Position numbers and translations under genes: made by a program | Origin: Scatophagus argus | Taxonomy: Eukaryota > Chordata > Actinopteri > Scatophagidae | Direction of reading: 5' to 3' | DNA length: 64,000 bases | NCBI RefSeq assembly: GCF_020382885.2 | Contig: NC_058502.1 | Span: 14,597,950 to 14,661,949, forward strand | Shown: positions 36,135 through 49,200 of the stretch, in pieces | Position numbering within the stretch: the first letter of the stretch is position 1 | How the letters are laid out: the number at the start of each line of letters is the position of its first letter | The notes under the pieces: model-generated | Seen by the model: the letters and a program-made list of their open reading frames with translations, nothing else | The model's database searches: none | What the model was told of the DNA's origin: nothing

Positions 36135-37027
36135 CTACCTGGAGTTACTCGTCTCTGCTAGCCTGTTATTCATGATACCGAGGGCACCAACCCCCCCAGA
36201 GAAACCGTTATGGCGTGAGCTGCCACACACTGTCCTGGGATACCCGTTGGCCGACTCGGAGAGTTGTTTCTGCATGATGGCCAGTGACACCTTGTTAGAG
36301 GCTGCCAAATCTTTCATGGAGATCATCTCCCCTGATAGTCTGCGTCCCTCAGTGTCACTATCACAAGGTCCATCTGAGTCGGGAGGCTGTCCAAAGCGAC
36401 CCTGGCGACCCTTAGAGCCCGGACGGATGGCATTGCGTCTGCCCAGGAGGGCGCTGGCTTTATTGCAGCGCTGGCAAAACAAGCAGCTCATTTTCTCCAG
36501 CATCCAGTTGAGCACCTGTTTGATGACGATAGAGATGACATTGAAGAGTGAGTAGATGCAGCACACACCCATTAGCATGAAGAGGAAGTTGGCCACCCTG
36601 TAGAGGCTTTGGTATTTGTAAGCTGCGCTCTGGCTGCTAACATAGTCCCCAAAGCCAATGGTGCTGAAGGTGACGAAGCAGAAGTAGAGTGAGTCCAAGT
36701 AAGCCCATCCCTCCACGGGAGTGTACATGGCTGATGCACAGCAGGAGATAGTAATGGCTGACAGACCCAGAATCAGCATCACATGGTACACAGAGGGCTT
36801 CCAGCCTGGCAGGGAGTAGGCTGAGAAGTCATGGCGGATGCCTGGCGGGAGCAGACCACTGTTCCTTATTCGACGCTCCCTCACAGCCTTCATCACTACA
36901 GCCAGCAGTGTGATGATACGCTCCAGGAAGAGGTTAAAGAAGAGGATGGTGGCAGCGCAGCCGAGAAGTCCATAAAAGATCAGGAACACCTTGCCTGAAA
37001 CTGTCACAGGTGTTGTCATCCCGAAAC
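36135..37027 (-). CDS. kcnk12: KCNK12 exon 2: TM2-TM4, second pore and cytoplasmic tail
   Basis: After GCTGCAG| the exon completes GFGMTTPVTVSGK and runs without a break to TAG at 36137-36135. It contains ILFFNLFLERI, WKPSVYHVMLILGLS, SCCASAMYT, YFCFVTFSTIGFGDYVSSQ and MGVCCIYSLFNVISIVIKQ. The tail is rich in Arg and Ser and keeps the THIK-type GRRLSGEMISMKDL segment. Confidence 0.96.
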
Positions 37028-39240
37028 CTGCAGCAACAGAAGAGAAATCTCAGACAGTTAGCCGCCCCATCTGAGGCCAAAAACAGAATTTCACCTACAA
37101 GATGTCTTCAGTTTCATCACTAGAAATAATGCCTAGAGGCAAGGGAAGCCACACATGAAAGCAAACTCAAATCTAAAAGAGGTTTTCAAATTAGGCTTAA
37201 ATCATAATTGTAAACATTTGGGCCAATAGTGAAAAATGATGTAACAGAGGGGATTTAGTGGAGTAAACTGGATAATAATTTGTGTTGACACTGATACAGG
37301 ACTCTATGCTTTTCCTGGAAGATAAGTGCATGTAAAATGCATATGGACAGAGAAGATTAAAAAAACTGACTGGGGGAATTAAAAAATGTTGCATATGTTT
37401 AAATAAGAGAGAATGAGGAGGAAAAACAATATGGGCAATACATGAAACCAGAATTATATTTATTAGCTGTAAACCAAAATAAAATAAAAGTATGCCACCT
37501 GGAAGGGCCTTTATATAAACTTCATGTGGCTACTGAAGCTTCATTTGTTACTGAATGCATAGATTTTAATGTATACATTGTTATTGTCGTTAAAGCGGGA
37601 AATGTAATAGTATACTGACATAAGTTAGTATTTTAGTTTATTTGTATATTTTTAAAGCATTTTGCATTGTGTTAAGCCACTTGATACTGTGAGTACAGGT
37701 TGCATTTACATAAAGCACAGTATTGGTATTGGTGTGACTGCAAGGAACAAGGGCATTTGAGTTACACTGAGGGGAAGAGGATGCCAGGAATAAGCTTAGG
37801 TAAGCCCTCTGAATATTTTTTTTTCTCAGTTGCGTGGAACGGCTTCCTGCTATCTACTGATTTCTGAGCCAATTAGACTGAGTGTTCATGCTGAGGAAAG
37901 GGTTATGAGGAGAGAGAAGAGGAGGAGAGAGGAGAGAGGAGAGCATGTTTATGGATTCTGCAGCACGTTGAAGGAGCACTTCTCAGTCTCAAGGAGTGTC
38001 ACAGGTGCAGCTCTGACTTTGCAGCTCCGATGTTAGCATTAGCTGACGAGTGTCCTGGTTTTTTAAGTACAATACTGTTTCCTCTAGAGGATCAAATAAT
38101 TTATGAATTATATTCCACAACTGCAAGGAGGCTGCCATTGTCACAATAGAGGTGGTGTAAAAAAATAAATTAACAAAAGATCATTCCGCTCAATATATGG
38201 GGAAAAGAGCACTCAGTATCTAAAGGAACTAGGAACAATATTAAAAACCCACACTAAGATCTGTGCATTAGTTATGCTAGGCAAACACACTGACAGCAAT
38301 TATGGTTGCATCGTATCACTATATAAACAGTAGATGACCAGAAAATATTAGCTTAGCAACAGTGGATCATATAATTGCATAGAAGTTCTGATTTTCTTAT
38401 GATGACATATTTCCTTTGCAACTATCTGCACTATGTTCTGTGTCCTACCAAAAAAGCAAATTTCTTTCATGTGAATGCAGCTTTAGGTTCTACTTTGATG
38501 CGTTCACCAATGAAAATGCACACATGCTGCTGTAGCTGGCGTAATATTTGCTAACACGCTGACATATGCTAATCAGCATTAAGCACACAGCACAGCTGAG
38601 GTTGATGTGAATGTGAACATTTGACGTGATGGATCAAGATGATCTCAAGGGGGACATGCTTGCTTTGTACCAGTATCCATGACAATCCATCCAGTACTTG
38701 TTGAGATATTACAAATATAACGAACATGCACTAGATGAAAAGTCCATAAGATTTGTCTTTTAGAGACCACAGATGTCTGAATAAAATTAAAGTTGCTGAG
38801 ATACTTCGATCTGGACTAGACTGACAGACAGGCCAACAGACCAGTATTGTCATTACTGCAATCATGCTAAAAAGCACAATGTAAATTTAAGTGAAAACAA
38901 ACAAACAAACATACTTTGTGTAACATAAATATTATTCATTGTTATTCTGTTTATGTTGTTATGTTGTTGTCAATGTTGTGACCCTTTGGATTCCTGCCAG
39001 GACTCACTGGTGGGTCCCACTCTGATTTATAGCATAATTAATTTGAACAATAAAAAACATCAATCAAAACATATATTACGCAGAAAACACTGTACTATAT
39101 GATATGTGGAAGCTTTAGACAAATCTACTACACATGAAGGTGTAACTACTGATTTTTCATGAGCTCATTTTCTGTTATGGTTATTTGCATGCAAACATAC
39201 GCTAAGCCTCTCTAGGGTACATACATGTGTATGCATCTTA

Positions 39241-39279
<39 letters not shown>

Positions 39280-42200
39280 GTCATGCCCCTTCTCCACAGA
39301 ACTGCAGAGGGTATATTTGTCAACAAATAAAATCGTGCTGAAAGATCAACCAGTTCACTCCCAGGCCAAGGTTAATTGATTTTTCCATCATGACTATCCT
39401 CCATTTCAGTCTTGTCGGAGCATTAGGACGCCGCTTTTCCCACTTTTTCAAGCAACCCGTCTATAACCTTCCTTGTCAGGTAATAGATGACATCAATATC
39501 TAGGCAATACTTCCTTGATGATACACATAAAATGGCTATTTTGACCTTATCTCTCACACTGAAAACCACTCTCTGTTTGCTGTTGACATACCAGGTCATT
39601 TAGATCAACACTGATTGATACAGATTATTTTATAGAGACAAACTGGAATACAACCTCTACATGTCCACATATGTCCACACACCTGGCCTTGCACACACAG
39701 CGATACACAGAGACTTGTGTCAGTTTTATGCATTAAACCAGACACTGAATTATCTGGTTCTGTAAAAGATAGTGACAAAGTTCAGTCACAGACAGTAGAG
39801 TGCCACTGGGTGAAAGGATGGTGAGGGGCAGCGATTAGCCAAATTAAGCTGTTTCATAAGTTAATTAATTAGCAGCCCAGGTCTTTTAACCCAAATGAAT
39901 AATAAGGAAAACAGATTACATCTTCTCAGCTTGTAGAGAAACAGTCTTCTGCACAGCCTCTCATTACCAAATAAATTACCTAAGAGAGAAAAAGGCACAA
40001 GGCATCGATTGAGTGTAGCATTTCAGAGCCATTACTCCACACTACTGTGTCAAGATGCATTAGGGAAAACGGAACAATAATAGATAGCAAAGGACAGGCA
40101 AGCTGAAACCAAAGATGCAAACACCATGTGATTTTACTCACAAAGACTTTATTTTATTTAGACTTTCAAACTGTCTGAAGTCACAAAACCAGACTAAAGG
40201 TCCTGCTTTTGACCTCGATGAACCCCTTCCAATCGTTCCACTCTGTACAAGTCAAAATGAGTCATTTAATTCAGCAAAACGCGATAAAGCAGGAAATCAT
40301 ATGTGCTAATCCAATTAAATCAGAGTCCTGGGAGGATATATATTCATTAACGTTAAATAAAGTATGCTCAACTCAACATAGAAAATGATGTTGTGCTCTA
40401 ATGGCTAATGATGCTTGCACACATAATTACACACTGCAGATTCAAAACAGAAGAAACATGATGGAGACGGTGCCATTAGTATCCATTAATTACCACTGGA
40501 CAGTTTCAAGAGAAGAAGAGGAAGCTTTAATGGTTATCTGACTGTGGGGAAATGAAATGGGTGGAAAGATGAAAATAGATCGTTACTGGACTGTAGTGAT
40601 TTCGCTGTTTAGGTCAGCTTTTATGATCAATGGTCAGGGTTAAATAACATGTGCTCAGCAGCAGTCAGATAGTTGACACAGTTTAGACCAAGCAGTTCTC
40701 ACTGCAGTCTGATAGCAAATTATAACGACTCATTAAGTTGTGTGGTAAAATTTGGGTCCAAACAAATAGCACAGATTACTGAGAGTGTTGCTAATGGAAG
40801 TATTGATGGACTTCATGAGTGCTCTGCATTTAATTTGCTACACTTAAGAGACCACTGGCCTTTAAACAGTAATCAATCATCACATTTTACACCAAAGAGC
40901 CACTCTGAGTGCAGGAAAACTGAACTAAACCTCCAACACTCAACAGGTACGTTATAATCTGAAGAGTCTGCAGCACAGAGGAGTTAACATCAGCTATTAA
41001 ATCTAAAACTAAGAGGTGTTCAAACTCTCCTCAGCTGAAGGGGAATTTTCCCTATTGAGACATGTTGCACTGCGCTATACTGCTGTGTGCGCATGGAAAC
41101 ACTGAGGCAGTGGAAATGATTTTCAAAATAAGAATATAAGCATGTGATCCCAGCAGAGTTACAGTAACAGATTCTGAGCCGTTTTCATGAGTGGAAGTGC
41201 TACATAAGGCTGGTAACATCCTCTTATTGCTATTGTTATTTGCATAATGGAATTACAGCAATTATAGAGCTCACCTTGGAGCATACATTCGATCCAACTG
41301 ACACCTTTCACAAAACAAAGCATCCTAAAAAAGGAACCTATTGATTCGTTCTACTGGAAAGTAGCCTCCCAAGGCCGGCTGTGAAATAGCAGAGTGCATT
41401 TCAGTCCCATGTTAGAGAAGTCTGCTTTTAGTGTGACAGAGTTAAGCTGATAATTGAAAGAATGTAAGGACAGGAAGTCAAAAGTACACTATACAGGAGA
41501 AATACTGTATACAGCAATCAGTTAAAGCAGGCCAAAGGACCTAATGGATATCCACATGAGAATGAAGGGTAGCTAAAAGCACTCACTTCATGTGTCTCTG
41601 TTTCGATGAAGGACGTGCTGTACATTCACTCGTCTCTCTAAGCAATATTGACTTTGAAGGTCACTGCATGTAATCATGAACAACGTCCCCCCACACAATT
41701 CCCAGAGGGCCTGAAAATGGACCCAAAGATTCATCATGTGACTTTTTGCAAGCCAAAAATCAAATCTCTGCCTCCTATTGCCTCCCAATGTCCCCAATTA
41801 CAGAGCTTAAAAACAAGCTCTCAGTCAAACCAACTGTGTCCCACTGGTGGGAATAGTCCTAAATTGGCCTGATAGGAAAGGCAGCAGAAAACGCCACGTC
41901 CCTCTGATGGCTGTGTTTCTGTGACGAACAGGAAATAATTAGTCATAGGGTGACATGGTAGGGGTCTACGGAGAGGACAGAGGGCTGAGGAAGCAGCAAC
42001 ATGGCCAGACCTGAGACATCATCACCCAACCATCTGCTGAGGAGCTGCCAGGATTACTGGCAGACTGGATAAATATAGGAACATTCTCACATCGCTGCCA
42101 GTTTTCCAAAAACAGATGATAGAATAGGTCAAACACATGACTAAATTAGTTAACGATGCAGCATGCATGCACAAACTAAACAGAGGCCATAGTAATATTA

Positions 42201-45200
42201 ATAAAACAGCCAGAGCAAAACAGTGTGATTTTGAATTTCACACCCTGTTCACCCGCACACAGTACATGTGATACATTAATGGAAACTGTTCTGCATGTCA
42301 AAGCTTTGGTAATGAGTGATTTGTACTACACATGGTTGTGCAATAATTAGAAATAATGGACTGAGGTGATTGTAATTAAAGTGTGCTGATACAGATATAA
42401 ATTAAAAGAGCATCAGCTCAGACATGTACACATCGTTAGACGTAACAACGGAGCAGCAAAACCTCTTCAATAAAAGAAATACAAGCTAAAATATATACAG
42501 TATATTTTTTATTTTGAGATTCAATTGGCTCCTCCCTATCTAAATTAAGTCTGGTGTTTTAAATTGCATTTCAGTAGTTAATTCACTGCAAAGAGAGCCA
42601 GGAAGATTGATGACTCCGCTGCCGTCTGTATTGATTTATTGTCAAAAAAAAATGTGCTGTATTATCTTCGGAACAGCACCGACATTTATTGGGGTTTTTT
42701 TCTCTGTTTCTCTGTTTCTTTTTTCTGTTTCTCATCTGTTTTGTGTTTTTCATCTTTGCAGAATTTTTAAAGAACTAAAAGGACTCCAATGTGCCTGGAG
42801 TCCACTATTATGCAGTTTTACAGATGGGGGGTTGGGGGCTCCAATAAGATTCATGTGGCTTCATCTGCAAACAGTAACACGGATTTTGTCCTTTCATGAG
42901 ACTGAGGAGTCATTTTGTCATCAGATTAATAGCTTCTCCCTGAATGATCTAAAGGCTACAGCATGTTCTCGTGTTTCCTATTATTCTGTGCACTGTGGAC
43001 ACAGTCAGTGTTTGAATAAAAGCTTGGCTACATAAAGACCTCTTGTATTATTCCAAAGGTAAACACACCTGTCCAGGTGGAGCTTTTGAAACACCATCAG
43101 CCTCAGATCACTGCAGTAAGCCTCAGTGTTTTGCCTAATAGATAAGACAGAACGTTCATACAATATCACAGTAAGACTGCATTAAATTAGAGCTGGATAA
43201 TTAAATCGTATTTTTGTCGACTTCACAATGTAAAATTGCACGAAAAAAAAACAACCTTCCTGAAAATGTAATCAATAAGAAAAGTCATTTTTATTAAAAT
43301 GCATGAAATACAAAAATGCTAATTAAATGCAAACTTTTGACCTATCTGATGTAGTCCAGGGGCCTCATTTATAAAACTGTTCTGAAGATAATTTCAGAGA
43401 GTGTGGTTACTTTTGTTTTGTGAAGAATAGCCATGGACCAAAAGAGAAAATGAGACTTTTTGGAAGACGAGATCATGGTGATGGCAGAGAGATTGAAGCC
43501 AAGCAACACGTATCATTCTGGACTAAATAATGGACTGACAATGCTGAACACACAGCTTGAGAGTGTGTCACCACTGTCACTGCTGTGTATGAGGTGAAGC
43601 AGAAAGACAGAATTATGGCCGATGTTAAAAACAAATGGTCTAGCAATTAATTCCTCACACCTTTGAGTGATCATTCCTATCACAGTGTTCATAAAGCTCA
43701 TGCAAAGTTCAAAACAGGCTTTGACGCATGTGTGTCTCAGACTGCATTGTTCCTACATAACCAGAAGGAAAATCACTTATCTAAGTCTTTGCAATAAGAT
43801 CATGTAAAACTAAGGTTTTTATTAATAACTACTTATATGTATATGCCCCTAGAGGTTGGAGAAGTGGCTTGTGATCAGAAGGTTGCTGGTTCGATTCCCC
43901 CACCGGACGGGCAGGAAAAATTTGAGTGTGGAGTGGAGTGATAATGTCCCTACCCCTCCCCATTAGCCGGCTGATGTGCCCTTGAGCAAGGTACTTAACC
44001 CCCAATATGCTCCCCGGGTGCTTGATGCAGCCCACTGCCTCTGTGTGTTTCACTGCATGTTGCATGTTGCATGTGTGTGTGTTTCCATCAGTGATGGGTT
44101 AAATGCAGAGAAGTAATTTCCCAGCTTGGGATTAATAAAGTAACTTAAATTTAAAAAATTAATAAAATGAAAAATGTGGTTTCTCAGATTAATTGGTCAG
44201 TTTGATGGTTACTGAGAGGTTAGCTAGTATGATGGCGGAGAGAGGAGAGAAGAGCTAGTACTGGCACATTAAGTCGTCATTCCTTTATTACAAAATGTTA
44301 TCAAATAATAAATGTGTTCTATGTCTTTCATAGCTGCTTCAGATTTTTAGCCATTACATGGAAAGTTGAATCGGATGCCAGCAGGAAACAAACGCTTCAG
44401 GTTCTGTAGACACTCAATGTAATGGTTTTTCCATTACTCCTAATGTGAAAGCACAAGCCCCTGAAATTTAAGGCTGTGCAAAGGCTCGATTCCTGTCAGG
44501 GACTGCTAAGTTACCGACAGCTGCAATAATGATTTTGCATCATACATGGCTCATACTGCCTCAGAGAAATGAAGAAGCAATGCTCTGTTGCTCACAATTA
44601 AATGATGTTTTACTTCCTATTAACTGAATGTGCCCACTATGAGTGACACTGCCGGGCTCTCCCACAGCCTGCCAGCCTAGAGGCAGCCACATCATTTGTG
44701 AATGCTGGCAAAATATTCAATTTCAGCACATTCAGCTATTTGTGATCCCGGTGTTTTCTAGGAACAATCATTCTTTTCATTTTGAAAATCAAAATGCACG
44801 CCAAATGTCGAAGCACAGTAAGGTCTGTTACTTGAATAATTGAAATTCTTCTCCTGGCAGGCAAACAAAAAAGTACAACCATTTACTCAGAGGTGTTTTT
44901 GGACAAAACAACTAAGCTCAACTGAAGCCAGCATGGATTCCCTGACAAGCTCACAAGGTTTTTACTAAACCAGGCAGCTCAGTCTGTGCTGTTTTCTCTT
45001 GTTCAAACAGATTATTATGCAGAAACTTCAATATGAGTCATTATGTGTTATGAGTTGCCAGTTTTGAGTGCTTGTGTTTTGTCATTTCTCTTGAACACAG
45101 ATGTGTAATATGACTGCAACAAGTATGCAGCCCATGAGCTCAAGCTCGAGGGATGACAAAGTGCTCTGTCAAGTCTTTCAACTTGTAATCTAATCATAAT

Positions 45201-46189
45201 GATCAGTCATCGTTCCAATGCAAGGTCAAGCTCTAATGTCATGTTTGCCTCCTGTTTGTGAAGTCTATCAAGAGTTAAGCTCTAACTGTGTTTGCTCTTG
45301 AGAATCAAAGGACAAAGAAGTAGGAGGCTTAAGAGGAAGGTGATTTAACTCAAATCTCAGATTTAATAAGCTAAAACTATTTTACAAAAAAACTATTTCA
45401 ACATGTTGTTTGGATTTAGGCAGTTTAGACACAACAGAGCAGCATGTCCTCCTGTCTCTGCTCTGCTCAGCCCCTCCTCTGCGGATGGACGCCTGCCAAT
45501 TCATGTTGTTTGACAACTTGCTGTTAGCTTATTAATACAGATAACTGTATACATGACCCCAAGATACAGATAAATGTTGAGCTGGTGCAACAGTGGAATT
45601 GCTCTGCATGCCCTCTGTAACATGGTGACACTCTGCCTCTGCAAGTGTGCGATTTTACTGCATCAGAGATTGCCAGCCACAGTTTCAAGAGAAGGACTTT
45701 TCTGCTTATGTGGAAAGTTTAAACTCTCGTAGCTGCAAGTCAGCAATAACATCATCCACAGCTCAAATGGGGCTGTCAAAGGATGATGATCAAAACATGA
45801 ATAAAATCAAATCAAATCTAAAATAGCTGCCGAAATTGTCCCTGTAAGCGGGCAGGTCAGAAGACTGCAAAGTAGAAAGAGGACACACAGTTTATCCTGT
45901 CTTTGCCTTGCTGGTTCAAAGAGCAGAATCAGTAAAATGCTAATCAGTTTGAGGAGGAGGAGGAGGACTAAGAGGCCCAGTGAATCTGCTGTGTCCTCTA
46001 AAATGATCTTGGTATTGCTTGGCCATGATGATTTGAGTTACTGTACGTAGGTGAGTACACGCCTTAGCAAGTCAGGGTAGATTTATGACCTGCTGTGACA
46101 GAGCGCAGAGGTGTGTACAGCCTTCCAGTACAGTAGCAGTTAACTAAGATGAGGATTTATTGAAGTCTCCGCTTCTCAGCAGGTTTGCC

Positions 46190-46238
<49 letters not shown>

Positions 46239-49200
46239 GGACTTGGAGACTGGGAGAGGGGCAAGAATGGTGGGATAAAATGTTTTATTCCTCTGACGCG
46301 GTAAGGCAAATGCTGAGTTGAGTGATGGCTAGTTATTATTATTTTATTTTTTGTAATTCGTTAATTTTTTAAAGTCATTAATTTTTCATACATTTGGTCA
46401 GCATCAAGTCATGTACTGCATGCTTGATTTTTAGCTGTGCTACCAGCATGTGGTTCTCAAGATTACAACGGTGGTCGGTGGGTTAGTTGGTCCACCATTT
46501 TATGAAGTGAAATACCTCAACAAGCTCTCAACATGTTGTCACGACATTTTGTACAAACATTCATGGTTGCAAGATGATATCTCCTCATCACTCTGGTCAA
46601 ATGCCTGCCTGGTATAAAAAGTTCTGCACTGGACCTTTAAGTTGAGGGCCATAAACTTAATGAAATCAAAGATAAAGAGACTCATTTCACATTACATGCA
46701 GTCCAGTCCTCCAGGTTTAAAATAAAAATATTGGCTGGAGCAGCTTTAAGGCAGAAATAATGTTACACAGCAACTGGATTAATTTAGACACAGCCTTTTG
46801 GACCTTCTCTGCACCAGTAGGGCAACTTTGCTCCACTTCCTCAGTGTGGACACAGCTTTTGTGCTGAGCATCTGGACTGTGCACAGTCTAAAGAGACCCC
46901 CCAGTGGCTTTCATGTGACTGAAGGCCCTCTGTTTTCTGTTTTTAACACTGACATTTCCTCTGAGTATGAGATTTCACAGAGTAAAAAAGACAGAAGCAG
47001 AGACAAGGTGACAAAAAGAAAGCCAAGTTGACCTGCTTCAAATAGTTCTATACAATGAGCTGATCCTCATCTCATTATGTAATGTATTGATTGTGCAAAA
47101 TGGGGAGACATTTGTGTAAGATGACTGCATTGTTGTTCCACAGTGTATAAAGTGTTCCAGTGTTCTAAAATGACTGACTGAATGAATCCACACAAATGAG
47201 CGTACTGTAGTAGGTATGGAGTAAAGTAGTTAGATTTAAGAAAGATGTTAGACAGGACTCAACACTGTCCTCGACAGTCTCACAACAGTGCTGAAGTGAG
47301 AGACAGACAGCAAGAACAAGTCTGAAACGTTGCCACGCTCTGCTGAATCTGCTTTCACAGATTGCAAACCTTTCCCACCCACCTCCTGCAAGCAAATTTA
47401 TAACATACACCAACAGTAACAACAACACAGATGGTTTTGTCCCAGTGAGGCAGCACTGAGCGGTTAATCTAAGTAAGAACACAACATCAAAGCAAAAACA
47501 CAGCCTGCCTTCAGGAATCCATGCTGTCTATCATGTGACATTTCAGGCTGCTTAAATGCCAAATGCAAGCTTTGCCAGTCTGAGGTGACATTGTCTTTTA
47601 ACCTCAGACACACACAAATTACAAGGCGCAGTGCTATATGGAGAACAAATCTGGTTTGCAGTTTCATCCCAAATAGACGAGCCCTGGTCAGACAAGCGTG
47701 TAATAGTCACACTGACCTCACAAGTGCGCCTCAGTGAGACTCCACTGCCAAATCAGCACTTTTTAAATTGGCACAAGAAGACAAGGAAGATAACACCCAC
47801 TAAACCATTAGATTTGATTGTTTATTAACACTGCACAGCACATAGCGAGGGAGAGGACACGTCTTAACTCCTGACCATGACATTGCAAGCTTAGCTTGTA
47901 GTTTTCTTGAGTTTAACAAAATCGTAATTTCTTTCTTGCTACGTTTTCATTCTGGATACTGTAGTCTCTCTGCTGAGACTGTGATCTATAGTGATTTCTC
48001 AGGCAGTACATGGTGTTGACTTCCACTAAATTTGGCAGGATTTTCTTGGGATAGGAGTTATGAATTGAAAGTTTGCAAGTTTGCACATACGTTTGACATC
48101 CCAAACACAGCTGAATAAACTCTGCAAAGGGGACTTATGCAGTTTGGTACTGTATCTTGGCTTTTTCGACAAAACGTTAACTGACTGTTGCGACAGAGGC
48201 ACTATGATATCACGACAGAGCACATTTTGAATTCAAATTGCTGTAAGTCCCTTTTATGCAAAACCTGAAGAGGACTTACATCCTTGCTTTGTGTGCTGAG
48301 GTTAAAAGCAGTTCATCTATTAGCTTGATGAGGTTGCCAGGACCAAACGTAAAACTATACTTGGACACCCACGAGTTGAGCCCATTTGATACAGAAGTGA
48401 TCCAGATACAGCGTTCACAACCACTCCATTAGACAGAGCCCTGGAATAAATGCTACTCTCCCGTACTGTCAATAATGATATTAATAAAGTTCATAGCCCG
48501 CTTTATAGTGAGAGTGTAGTTATTTAAAACAGTAGGCCTACCAATGAATTTTTTTTCACCATTTGGGTTAGCAAAACAACGCTATAAACACAAGAATCAC
48601 AAACATAATATCACCTTTTAAAGTGTGTGTGGCTAACATGTCCAACAGTTACTGCTTTACAAAACCTACAGACATGGATCAACATTATCATTTATTCAGA
48701 ATCATGTTTTTGGGTGACCCAACAAATTTAAACCTAATATTCAATCTTGAGAGAAATATGTGGCTCAGTAGCAACTAAATGACCCCACTATGTTCACCAA
48801 CCAGTTGCTGGCTTTGTCTGTCTGGTGTTTGGTGCTGGGCGGGTTGTGTTTAGTGTTTTTTGACCTGCCGTGTCAGTAGTAATGAGTAATGTAATGTAGA
48901 GTTGAGCTGCAGATTTAGGAGATAATTCTGTGTGTGTTTGTCACTAGAAGCAGCTCCTTTCACATAACGCTTTCTGCGTGGTGGTTTCAATGCATTCTGC
49001 TTCAACAATACAAACTGCAAGACTGTGTTGGTTCCAGTGTTTCTGAGGGAAGAGTACCCTGCCATCTCTCTGCAGCACAGTCCTGCGCAGTCAGGGTTTA
49101 GCATCATTTCTTTTATCTCTGCCTAAATCTGAAATCTCTCTTCATTTTGCAAGTTGTAGACTGCGTGGCCATCAAATTAGGCCTCATATAAAGGACAAAC

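Noticed and set aside
42607..43035. 142-codon + strand frame in the KCNK12 intron
   Set aside because: It is a Phe/Ser-rich translation of T-rich intron with no domain and antisense to KCNK12; chance length in noncoding DNA.
43861..43935. Possible functional tRNA gene, from the box A and box B motifs
   Set aside because: No cloverleaf can be drawn around the box B, and the downstream sequence is typical SINE body; it is a tRNA-derived SINE.
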